Below, one piece after another: positions 1 through 6,831 of a stretch of DNA of 10,634 bases (position 1 is its first letter; every line of letters begins with the position of its first letter). A program made the translations under genes and the position numbers. A model generated the notes under the pieces. It made no database searches and was not told the DNA's origin. It worked only from the letters and a program-made list of their open reading frames with translations. Origin of the DNA: Bacteroidaceae bacterium (GTDB taxonomy: Bacteria; Bacteroidota; Bacteroidia; Bacteroidales; Bacteroidaceae); the NCBI GenBank assembly GCA_016284115.1, contig JAEEOD010000131.1, positions 1 to 10,634 on the forward strand, in the 5' to 3' direction.

Positions 1-1668
1 TCTGGAAGTAATCACCGACTCATACAGGTAATCGTATACGCGTTCTGGGTAGATACCAGCCAACACAGCCCAATACTGCGCATGATGAGAGATGCGTTTG
101 TCTAATGTACCATCCACACGATAGCCATTCACAAATGCCTTTTCCACATTGTCCCAAAAATGTTCATAAATATTTTTCTCCAACTGGTCGGCACGTCGGG
201 TATAGTCTTTTTCCCTTGAATTATCCTTCAGTAGTTTTGAGAAATAAGCGGCAATGCGGAAATTCATGTAAAGCATAATTTGGGGATAGCAAGCCACGCC
301 ATAATCATCTGGACCATTATCTCGACTCCAACCTGGTATAAATCCAGACGATGGCTTGTCGGCATGAATAAAACCATTTTCATCTTGTACACTGATATAG
401 AAATCCATCTGTTTAAAGATTCGGTCTTTGAACATTTCAAAGGTAGATAGATTACCATAACGTAAATAGTCCTGCTTCAAAGCTATCAAGGCATGCAAAG
501 GATAATCAACAATGCCCCACTGACTTTTCTCTGGATGAGGTGGCATCAAAGCAATGCTGATGTTGTTACGCCCCACTTGGCGGTCACCCATCAACAGGTT
601 CATACCCAACATACTCGCTACAGCATCCATTGACCATGGAAGAAAGTCACGTTTGATACCATCCAAGTTAAAATCATGCATAGAAGTATGAAGGGTAGCT
701 ACACCAGCATTAAAAAGGTCGTTTAACATTTTGTCACTACTCTCGAATGACATCAACAAATCTTTCACAGGCCACATCATAGCATGGAATTTAACGTTAT
801 GGATAGTGCATACATCTGTTGATGTAACTTTCACAAAGCGCAATGCTCTTTCTGGTAAAGTAATGGTTTGATGCCCACTCAGAGTCACATCCGCTATGGG
901 TTGCTGCTCAAATAGTTTCGTATTTTCGTTCATCACCTCCTCAATCGACTCACCCACAGTAAAGTGCAACTTGGTAGTTCCAGAAGCCTCCAGTTCGATA
1001 GTACCCACCTCATCATACCAAAAGTCGTAGATGATTGAGCCATTTCTACCCAACTGACCATCAGCATCTAATTGAGCATTTTTCAATGTAATAATGTTTC
1101 TTGGAGGGATAATCACTTCCTCATTCATACGAACGTTGGGAGAAATGTCGGGGTTATTGAAACGAGGATCAGTCTCCACTGGCATCCACGTTATCCCGTT
1201 CAACGAGCACAAAACTTCACCCTCAACATTCTTAATCATCAATGCAGGCAGTTGGTTCTTGGTAGTCACTTTAAACACCAATTTATGCTTTCCTTTTGTC
1301 AACTGCCCATTAAAAGCATTTCCGTTATCTGTTATCTCAATACTCTGTGCACCAGCAGAAGCATATTCTAAAATTGTTGGTTCTTTAGCAGTATAATTCA
1401 CCATAAACCAAGTGACCTCCTGCATAGGATTGAACTTGCCCACATACCCCACATTCACACACCGTTCTCTGCTCCGCTCTAACAACCATTGCTGACGATA
1501 AGCAGCCAGCTGTCCAGGGTACCACATGTAGGCAGAACCTGACCACACCATTTGCTTTCCTGCATGCTGTACCTTCACCTCTGGGTCTAACACGGGATCA
1601 TATATCTTTTGAGCATCTACTGACAGACATGTAACTGTCAATGTTAACAAGCAAAGTAGTTTTCTCAT
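1..1668 (-). CDS. GH78-like alpha-L-rhamnosidase-type glycoside hydrolase, secreted (C-terminus outside window)
   Basis: Probably a secreted alpha-L-rhamnosidase-type hydrolase that releases terminal L-rhamnose (or a similar sugar) from a polysaccharide in the periplasm or at the cell surface. 556 codons are visible and the frame is open to base 1, so the C-terminus is missing. Residues 1-20 form a signal peptide ending SVDAQ. Beta-sandwich-like sequence follows up to about residue 300. The (alpha/alpha)6 catalytic barrel then begins with the block DGIKRDFLPWSMD at residues 336-348, which aligns with the GH78 active-site block DxxxRERxGWxGD. D336, W345 and D348 are kept, but the usual general-acid Glu is Asp (D341), the next Arg is Phe and the Gly before the last Asp is Met. 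The catalytic base Glu would lie beyond the edge. The ATG comes two bases after the stop of the upstream GH35-like gene, implying one transcript and coupled translation. Family fairly sure; substrate not. Confidence 0.8.
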   Translation of the reverse strand, partial: MRKLLCLLTLTVTCLSVDAQKIYDPVLDPEVKVQHAGKQMVWSGSAYMWYPGQLAAYRQQWLLERSRERCVNVGYVGKFNPMQEVTWFMVNYTAKEPTILEYASAGAQSIEITDNGNAFNGQLTKGKHKLVFKVTTKNQLPALMIKNVEGEVLCSLNGITWMPVETDPRFNNPDISPNVRMNEEVIIPPRNIITLKNAQLDADGQLGRNGSIIYDFWYDEVGTIELEASGTTKLHFTVGESIEEVMNENTKLFEQQPIADVTLSGHQTITLPERALRFVKVTSTDVCTIHNVKFHAMMWPVKDLLMSFESSDKMLNDLFNAGVATLHTSMHDFNLDGIKRDFLPWSMDAVASMLGMNLLMGDRQVGRNNISIALMPPHPEKSQWGIVDYPLHALIALKQDYLRYGNLSTFEMFKDRIFKQMDFYISVQDENGFIHADKPSSGFIPGWSRDNGPDDYGVACYPQIMLYMNFRIAAYFSKLLKDNSREKDYTRRADQLEKNIYEHFWDNVEKAFVNGYRVDGTLDKRISHHAQYWAVLAGIYPERVYDYLYESVITSR

Positions 1669-1670
1669 TA

Positions 1671-3350
1671 TCAATAATAAAACATTTTAACTTTCAAAGC
1701 GTTAACTTTATCATATGTTGCAAACACATTTCTCTCATCTCCATTCAGCAAACGTCCCGAGATAAACTTGCCATCCTCGAAACGCCCTTCCCAAATACTA
1801 TCATACCCACAGAACTTGCTCTTCACACTATCCTTCAACTTAATATCGGCATTGAAGCCATAGCCCACCACATAGAATTCATCTGCATTGGTCTGCACTA
1901 TCACAGCACCACCCTGCTCTATCTCTTTCTTTTCCACATCGGCTTGGAAGCCGCCACCTGCAGGAGCCATCAGTGCACCAATGTCGAAACTCTTCCGTGG
2001 CGTGAATGTCAGCACATAATCGCCCATCTCAACTGTATCCCTTTCATGTCCTGTATAAAGATATATACCGCGCATCTTATCAGAGCCCAGATTATCGGTT
2101 ATCAACTTACCCATCTGTTGCATCTGGTCATAACTTTCAGCCAACAAGTGAAGTTGTTTCTCCAATTGCGGTGTCAACTCCTTGTCTTCATAGTCTATGC
2201 CGAAGGGAGAAAAAGCAATGGCATCGTATTCTCCAATAATATATAATCCACGAGCCCCAACCAATGTACTTTCTGGAATCAAGATAGGATTATCTTTCCA
2301 AGAGAAAGCCTCGCCTATCCAATCGAGTTGTTGCATATAACTATTGGGAGTGAGTATATCAATATTAGGAGCCACAGCTTTATAAATATCGAAGAACTCA
2401 GGTATCGAACACCCATTACCCAAACTATTGCCTCGGGTATTCATGCCAAACACGCTGGCGTTGATGAATACTGGCAACGGATAGACCTCCTTGCCTGCCT
2501 TTGCCATCTGCTCCAAATAGTTGGCATAACCATAGGCGGTAAACAGATGTTCTGTCATGTTGCGGATAGGGTTCTCAGCCAGGTTATTCACCTCGCTCTT
2601 GCCAAAAAGTTCTTCCCAGTTGCCCACCGTCTTGTTGCCATACTTAGCCCACACCTGCTCCAAATCGGGTTGCAACGTGCCTTTATTAGCCTTCAGATAA
2701 TCCACCACCTGCTGAGGCACCTGTGCCTTCCATGCCTTGTTGGCATCAACACTGAAATCACGAGGGGTTCCCCTCAGACCTGGCTCGTTTTGAAGTTGTA
2801 TCATCACCACAGTATGGTCTTTGTCAGTATCCTTGATGTGTTGAAGAAACGCCTTATAGGCCTTTGTGTCAGCCTTCAGAATTTCAGCACCATACACAGA
2901 AATGTGTTCCATCTCCTTGCCATTCTCATCTACAGCATGTGGATATTTTCTAGGATTGGCTTTCACCCAACTGGGGGCGTATGTCATCATCGGGTTTTTG
3001 AAAGCTCCGAACCACAGGAATGCCACTTTCATGTCACGTTTACGGGCTTCTGTCATGATGGCATCCACTAACGTAAAATCATATTGTCCCTCCACAGGTT
3101 CCACCAGTTCCCAACTAGCAGTGGCAATCACAGAATTGAGGTGCATATCCTTTAGTTTGTCCCACACACGGTTTTCTTTCATATAAGTCAAAGAAGAAGC
3201 CGTTGAGTTGTGAAGTTCACCACAAAACATCACGAAAGGCTTACCATCCACCATCAGACAAGTACTGCTTCCCACCTTCTGCAAAGAAGGAATCTGTGCC
3301 GATACTACCACTGTCAATGTCAGCAAAAATGCAAAAATAATTTTTTTCAT
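1671..3350 (-). CDS. GH35-type beta-galactosidase-like glycoside hydrolase with DUF5597-like C-terminal domain, secreted
   Basis: A probable retaining exo-beta-galactosidase of GH35 type, exported by a signal peptide (residues 1-18, VSA then Q). From the start chosen here it is 559 aa. The TIM barrel spans roughly residues 25-400. The acid/base Glu is E189 in QLQNEPG, preceded by the family Asn, and the likely nucleophile is E360 in ILIPES. The two are about 170 residues apart, more than in classical GH35 enzymes, because of an inserted helical stretch. The last 150 or so residues resemble the DUF5597 domain seen behind such barrels, as I recall in a xyloglucan-active Cellvibrio enzyme. An in-frame ATG 42 bases upstream (3392) was rejected because it precedes the -7 promoter element at 3373-3380 and would bury the signal peptide. 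First gene of an operon with the GH78-like enzyme. Substrate unproven. Confidence 0.85.
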   Translation of the reverse strand: MKKIIFAFLLTLTVVVSAQIPSLQKVGSSTCLMVDGKPFVMFCGELHNSTASSLTYMKENRVWDKLKDMHLNSVIATASWELVEPVEGQYDFTLVDAIMTEARKRDMKVAFLWFGAFKNPMMTYAPSWVKANPRKYPHAVDENGKEMEHISVYGAEILKADTKAYKAFLQHIKDTDKDHTVVMIQLQNEPGLRGTPRDFSVDANKAWKAQVPQQVVDYLKANKGTLQPDLEQVWAKYGNKTVGNWEELFGKSEVNNLAENPIRNMTEHLFTAYGYANYLEQMAKAGKEVYPLPVFINASVFGMNTRGNSLGNGCSIPEFFDIYKAVAPNIDILTPNSYMQQLDWIGEAFSWKDNPILIPESTLVGARGLYIIGEYDAIAFSPFGIDYEDKELTPQLEKQLHLLAESYDQMQQMGKLITDNLGSDKMRGIYLYTGHERDTVEMGDYVLTFTPRKSFDIGALMAPAGGGFQADVEKKEIEQGGAVIVQTNADEFYVVGYGFNADIKLKDSVKSKFCGYDSIWEGRFEDGKFISGRLLNGDERNVFATYDKVNALKVKMFYY

Positions 3351-3372
3351 AGCATTAAAATCAAAGTTTGTG

Positions 3373-3380
3373 CAAAGATA
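3373..3380 (-). promoter_or_regulatory. Bacteroidota -7 promoter element of the GH35/GH78 operon
   Basis: The minus strand reads TATCTTTG here, an exact match to the TAnnTTTG consensus of the Bacteroidota housekeeping sigma factor. Transcription should start a few bases downstream, near 3366, giving a leader of about 16 nt before the ATG at 3350. No clear TTTG is found at the -33 distance, so activity may be weak or activator-dependent. The same octamer precedes the S9 peptidase gene. Confidence 0.6.
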
Positions 3381-3443
3381 AGTTTTTTTCACACTATCTG
3401 CGTTTTTTTAGGGTTCAATATGATGTTTTTATGAATTTATTTG

Positions 3444-3451
3444 TAACTTTA
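3444..3451 (+). promoter_or_regulatory. Candidate -7 element for the cytidylate-kinase-like gene
   Basis: TAACTTTA matches TAnnTTTG at all but the last position and would give a leader of about 50 nt before the ATG at 3508. A second, weaker candidate (TAATTTTA, 3493-3500) lies immediately before the gene. Neither has a convincing -33 TTTG, so the assignment is tentative. Confidence 0.35.
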
Positions 3452-3507
3452 CGCCAAATGTACAGGCTTGTGCATATTTATTTGTTAATAAATAATTTTA
3501 CAATACC

Positions 3508-4149
3508 ATGAATAGAAACGAGAAATTTGTCATTACGATTAACCGCGAGTTAGGCTCTGGCGGTCGTAGCGTAGGGAAGAAACTGGCTGAAAGATTAGGC
3601 GTGAAGTTCTATGACAAAGCCGTGCTGAAAGCATTAAAGGCGAAGTATCACCTCACCACTGAGGAAATTGAAAAGTTAAAAGGACAGAAAGAAGGCTGGT
3701 GGGCCGAATTCCAACGTCGTGTCGTTCCATTTACCGATGTTACTAACGAACCTGGTGGAGGCAGTGATTCAGAAATAATCACTACCGAAGAGGTGTTCAA
3801 GGCTGAGACTGAAATTATCAAGGGTATCACAGAGCAAGAATCATGCGTTATTACCGGTCGTAGCGCTTTCTTTGTATTGAAAGACCATCCAAATCACCTG
3901 AGTATATTGATTCAAGCGCCTATGGAGCAGCGTATTCAGCGCGTTATGATGCGTCAGGAGTTGCTTCGAAATTTGGCTATCAAAGTGATAAACCAAGTGG
4001 ATGAACGTCGTGAAAACTATGTCCAGAAGTTCTGTGGTACCTCTCGTTATGACACTCGCAACTACGACTTGGTCATCTCAATGGAGAACATCAGAGAAGA
4101 AGATGCCGTAGATATCATTATGGACTACGTTTATCGTCAGTCAAAGTAA
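3508..4149 (+). CDS. Cytidylate-kinase-like family protein (P-loop nucleotide kinase fold)
   Basis: A 213-aa cytosolic protein with no signal peptide or membrane segment. The N-terminus (VITINRELGSGGRSVGKKLAE, in two overlapping parts: ITINREL, then GSGGRSVG at about residues 16-23) is the modified P-loop of the cytidylate-kinase-like family, not the GxxGxGKGT of true CMP kinase. It is followed by the LGVKFYDK segment typical of that family. A second conserved block, VITGRSAFFVL near residues 114-124, is followed by a beta strand and the helix ILIQAPMEQRIQRVMMR, resembling the Arg-rich lid region of nucleotide kinases. True function and substrate are unknown for most members. It stands alone: divergent from the glycosidase operon and convergent with the S9 peptidase, with its own terminator at 4179-4203. 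Family assignment is confident; a role in CMP phosphorylation is not established. Confidence 0.85.
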   Translation: MNRNEKFVITINRELGSGGRSVGKKLAERLGVKFYDKAVLKALKAKYHLTTEEIEKLKGQKEGWWAEFQRRVVPFTDVTNEPGGGSDSEIITTEEVFKAETEIIKGITEQESCVITGRSAFFVLKDHPNHLSILIQAPMEQRIQRVMMRQELLRNLAIKVINQVDERRENYVQKFCGTSRYDTRNYDLVISMENIREEDAVDIIMDYVYRQSK

Positions 4150-4178
4150 AAATGACTTAAGGATATAAATTTATTCTT

Positions 4179-4203
4179 CCCCGCCAAGGCGGGGTTTTTT
4201 TTT
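4179..4203 (+). terminator. Rho-independent terminator of the cytidylate-kinase-like gene
   Basis: CCCCGCC (4179-4185) pairs perfectly with GGCGGGG (4188-4194) around AA; sterically this is a six-pair GC stem with a CAAG tetraloop. Nine T residues follow (4195-4203). It begins 30 bases after the TAA of the upstream gene. On the opposite strand the same hairpin lacks a long T run, so it probably terminates efficiently only in the plus direction. Confidence 0.93.
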
Positions 4204-4325
4204 CGTCTTTCTATTTGTTTCCACTAATTTCTATGCTGGGAATAATTAGTTCATACGCTGAGAACAGTCTGTTCCCCATAGGGAACAAAACTATCTGTTT
4301 CCTACGGGGGAACAAAAGAAAACGA
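4204..4325. other. Convergent intergenic spacer between the cytidylate-kinase-like and S9 peptidase genes
   Basis: No gene is seen. The spacer holds a 7-bp inverted repeat (ACTAATT at 4223-4229 against AATTAGT at 4244-4250, 14-base loop) and the palindromic tandem repeat described separately. The S9 gene ends at 4326 on the other strand. No hairpin followed by a T run is visible for it, so its terminator is either non-canonical or formed by these inverted repeats. Confidence 0.6.
4262..4317. repeat. Two-unit tandem repeat of imperfect palindromes (GTTCCC/GGGAAC type)
   Basis: Unit 1 (4269-4290) and unit 2 (4295-4317) share CTGTT..CC..A..GGGAACAAAA and start 26 bases apart. Unit 1 forms a perfect 7-bp stem, TGTTCCC (4270-4276) with GGGAACA (4281-4287), around a CATA loop. 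Unit 2 forms TGTTTCC (4296-4302) with GGGAACA (4308-4314), with one G-T wobble, around TACGG. GAACA at 4262-4266 can also pair with TGTTC at 4270-4274, so GAACA and TGTTC/TGTTT elements alternate across the block. A partial echo of the unit-2 left side, CTATTTGTTTCC, lies at 4211-4222. No T run follows on either strand. Function unknown. Confidence 0.7.
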
Positions 4326-6755
4326 CTAGATATCTTCTTGAGCGCCTCTCCACCAATTTCCCAGTTTGAGATCCTTGATGTCGACACTCTTCTCGCTCTT
4401 GCCCTTGAGGTGTTCGCTGAAGTAATCTACCATCTTCCAGTAGAAGTACTCGTTGTAGTACTCATACTGGTGACGTTTCTCTGGAAGGATGAGCATATCG
4501 AAACGCTTGCCTGCCTTGATGAGAGCATTGACCATGCGGATTGTACCTGCTGGATGCACATTGTCGTCGATATCACCCGTCATAAGTAAAAGATGCCCTT
4601 TCAGACGACTTGCCAACTCTTGGTTGGCAGGAATATGGATATCGAAATGCACCTTACCATTTTCATCGACGCGTTCAGTAACACCGTGATATTTCTCACT
4701 CCAACTACGGTTATATACGTTGTTGTCGTGGTTACCACTACAAGAAACCGCTACCTTGAAGAAATCAGGATAAGTTAGGATGGCAGCTGTACTCATAAAG
4801 CCACCACCACTATGGCCTGTGATACCCACCTTAGTAATGTCCATCCACTTGTTTTGTGCACAAAGTTGCTCAATAGCAGCCTTGTGATCTGCCAACGGAT
4901 AGTCACGCAGGTTCTGATAACCGAAGTCGTGATACCACTTCGAGCGACTGGGGTGCCCACCACGTTGCCCCACACTGATCACGATGAAGCCTGCCTGCGC
5001 CAAGCGGTCGGTACGTGGTGAAACACGATTATAGCGCCAGTACGGACCCTCGGTCTGCGGACCTGGATAAACATAGTCCACCACAGGATAAACCATCGTG
5101 CTATCGAAGTCGAATGGCTTGTACATCACGCCATAGAGATCAGTCACACCATCAGCTGCTTTTACCTTGAACAGCTCAGGAAACTTATAACCAATTGCAA
5201 AAAGCTGGCTGAAATCAGCTTCCTCTAAGGTCATAATCTTGCGACCCAGATTATCGAGCAGGTCGATAGCTGGTTTCGTGTCTACACGAGAATAGTTGTC
5301 TACGATATAGGCATTCTGCTCGTCCAGGAATGAAGTATGGAAATAGTTACCTGGAGTAAGCAGTTGTAAGCCTGAGCCGTCGAAGTTCACTCGATAGAGA
5401 TGCTCGTAGTAAGGCGTAGAATCACCAAGTTCGCGACCATTGGCACTAAAGTAAATCACTTTCTTTACCTCATCCACGGCCTTGATTTCCTCTACGTGCC
5501 AAGCACCCTTTGTGATGCGGTTAATGAGCTTGCCAGACTTGTCATATAGATAAAGGTGTCCCCATCCATCGCGTTCGCTCCACCAGATAAAGCGATTGCC
5601 CTTATCTAAAGAAATGAGGTTACGAGTATCGAGGTAAGACTGAGGCATCCGCTCCTCCAAAACTGGCTTAAGGGCATCCTCACCGAAGGTATAGGTACAG
5701 ATATCTACTTTCTTAAAGTCACGACTCATACGCATCACGTAACACCATTCAGGATGGTTCTCCCAAGTGCGCACCTCGTCAGGGTCAAAGCTATAAGGAC
5801 TTCCCTGCTTACCAGTAAGCACACGGATAGAAGGCTCAGTCCAATCGCCAATGTTGATTTCCTTCTGTGAGCGAGTGGCTATATCGAACACATACATGTG
5901 GGGTACTGCTCCTTCCTCGCCTGGCATTTGGTACTTGTAGGTTTCCAAAGTAGGACGAGGCTCAGACATCACGTTGATGACCCATAGATTCTTAATCTTA
6001 CGCTGGTCGCTGATGATGCTGATAAAGTATTTAGAGTCAGGACTCCAGTAGCCATTGGCCATCTGACGACGAGAGGTATCTACCTTAGGATCAAAGCCAT
6101 CACTAATCGTCTTTCGCTCCATGGTAAAGCCAAAGTCTTTGACACCATTCTTGGAAAGCTGAATCTCAGTTATGGTACTATCTTTGGAGTTCTTCTGGAT
6201 ACGCTCATAGTCAGCATTGCTCATCATATATAGGTTATAGTTTTTGGCATACACCACCCAGTGCTTATTCGGACTAACATTGCCAAACTTCATGGCAGGA
6301 CGTTCTTTCTTTTCCTTGCCCAAGTTGGTGAGTTTCTGCTGTACGTACTGGTACTCATACTTCACACTATCGACGGTGAACTCGAAGGTAACATTATCGT
6401 CCTTGAGTTTCATATCCTTGATAGCCAACTGCTGAGCAGTGATTTTTTGGTCATTCTGTGCAGAAATCTGTGATGCCAGATCATCGGCACTGAACAACAC
6501 GCGTTTGGTACGAGTGGCAGGATCTACCACATACCAGTTCTCACCGTCGCTGGTCTTGAAGTTGTACCAAAAACGAGAAGAACCTTTGAAATAGTTTGGA
6601 TGAATACTGATTGAGAAGGTTCTCAACTCATTCTTGTCAGGTGTCCAAGCACGAGCAGCATCATACTCCGGCAAAGTATCGTCTTGCGCCATCAGGCAAA
6701 CTGGAATTATTGCCATCAAGGCAAGCATCAACATACAGTATTTGTAAAATTTCAT
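4326..6755 (-). CDS. Secreted S9 family serine peptidase, DPP IV-like (beta-propeller plus alpha/beta-hydrolase)
   Basis: An 809-aa exopeptidase-type serine hydrolase, probably periplasmic, that trims short peptides. Residues 1-23 form a signal peptide (hydrophobic core, LMA then Q). A DPP IV-type beta-propeller runs to about residue 540 and includes the YWSPDSKYF block around W237. The alpha/beta-hydrolase domain follows. Ser649 lies in GHSGGGF, Asp730 in GDIDDNVH and His762 in EKRHQY. The 32-residue Asp-to-His spacing equals that of DPP IV (D708/H740). Tyr563 in VYPGP aligns with the DPP IV oxyanion Tyr. The Glu-Glu pair that DPP IV uses to hold the substrate N-terminus is not evident before the WSPDS block, so strict X-Pro dipeptidase specificity should not be assumed. 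A GTG 75 bases upstream (6830) extends the frame but lies upstream of the -7 element; the ATG at 6755 directly starts the signal peptide. Confidence 0.92.
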   Translation of the reverse strand: MKFYKYCMLMLALMAIIPVCLMAQDDTLPEYDAARAWTPDKNELRTFSISIHPNYFKGSSRFWYNFKTSDGENWYVVDPATRTKRVLFSADDLASQISAQNDQKITAQQLAIKDMKLKDDNVTFEFTVDSVKYEYQYVQQKLTNLGKEKKERPAMKFGNVSPNKHWVVYAKNYNLYMMSNADYERIQKNSKDSTITEIQLSKNGVKDFGFTMERKTISDGFDPKVDTSRRQMANGYWSPDSKYFISIISDQRKIKNLWVINVMSEPRPTLETYKYQMPGEEGAVPHMYVFDIATRSQKEINIGDWTEPSIRVLTGKQGSPYSFDPDEVRTWENHPEWCYVMRMSRDFKKVDICTYTFGEDALKPVLEERMPQSYLDTRNLISLDKGNRFIWWSERDGWGHLYLYDKSGKLINRITKGAWHVEEIKAVDEVKKVIYFSANGRELGDSTPYYEHLYRVNFDGSGLQLLTPGNYFHTSFLDEQNAYIVDNYSRVDTKPAIDLLDNLGRKIMTLEEADFSQLFAIGYKFPELFKVKAADGVTDLYGVMYKPFDFDSTMVYPVVDYVYPGPQTEGPYWRYNRVSPRTDRLAQAGFIVISVGQRGGHPSRSKWYHDFGYQNLRDYPLADHKAAIEQLCAQNKWMDITKVGITGHSGGGFMSTAAILTYPDFFKVAVSCSGNHDNNVYNRSWSEKYHGVTERVDENGKVHFDIHIPANQELASRLKGHLLLMTGDIDDNVHPAGTIRMVNALIKAGKRFDMLILPEKRHQYEYYNEYFYWKMVDYFSEHLKGKSEKSVDIKDLKLGNWWRGAQEDI

Positions 6756-6789
6756 TATTAAAAGTATTTGTATTAAATTATTAATGGTA

Positions 6790-6797
6790 CAAAGATA
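6790..6797 (-). promoter_or_regulatory. Bacteroidota -7 promoter element of the S9 peptidase gene
   Basis: The minus strand reads TATCTTTG, an exact consensus match identical to the element before the GH35-like gene. The predicted transcript starts near 6785 with a leader of about 30 nt before the ATG at 6755. Its -33 region would fall around 6816-6822, on top of the -7 element of the divergent miaA promoter. No clear TTTG is present there. Confidence 0.65.
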
Positions 6798-6819
6798 GCA
6801 TTTTTTTATATTTATATAG

Positions 6820-6827
6820 TATATTTG
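6820..6827 (+). promoter_or_regulatory. Bacteroidota -7 promoter element of the miaA operon
   Basis: TATATTTG matches TAnnTTTG exactly and is followed by CACG and then the ATG of miaA at 6832. Only four bases separate the element from the start codon, so the transcript would start at or within a few bases of the ATG (leaderless or nearly so). No TTTG is seen at the -33 position. Confidence 0.55.
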
Positions 6828-6831
6828 CACG

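Noticed and set aside
1641..3071. Long plus-strand open frames (about 201 and 247 codons) opposite the GH35-like gene
   Set aside because: They lie antisense to a gene with clear catalytic motifs, have low-complexity His/Leu/Ile-rich translations and no recognisable domain. They are shadows of the real coding strand.
4262..4317. CRISPR array
   Set aside because: There are only two imperfect units, separated by four bases; there are no spacers of uniform length and no cas genes.
4295..4317. Intrinsic terminator for the S9 peptidase gene
   Set aside because: The hairpin is present but no T run follows it on the minus strand, so a canonical terminator cannot be claimed.
6755..6830. N-terminal extension of the S9 peptidase from GTG at 6830
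   Set aside because: It would start upstream of the -7 element at 6790-6797 and place 25 residues before a normal signal peptide.
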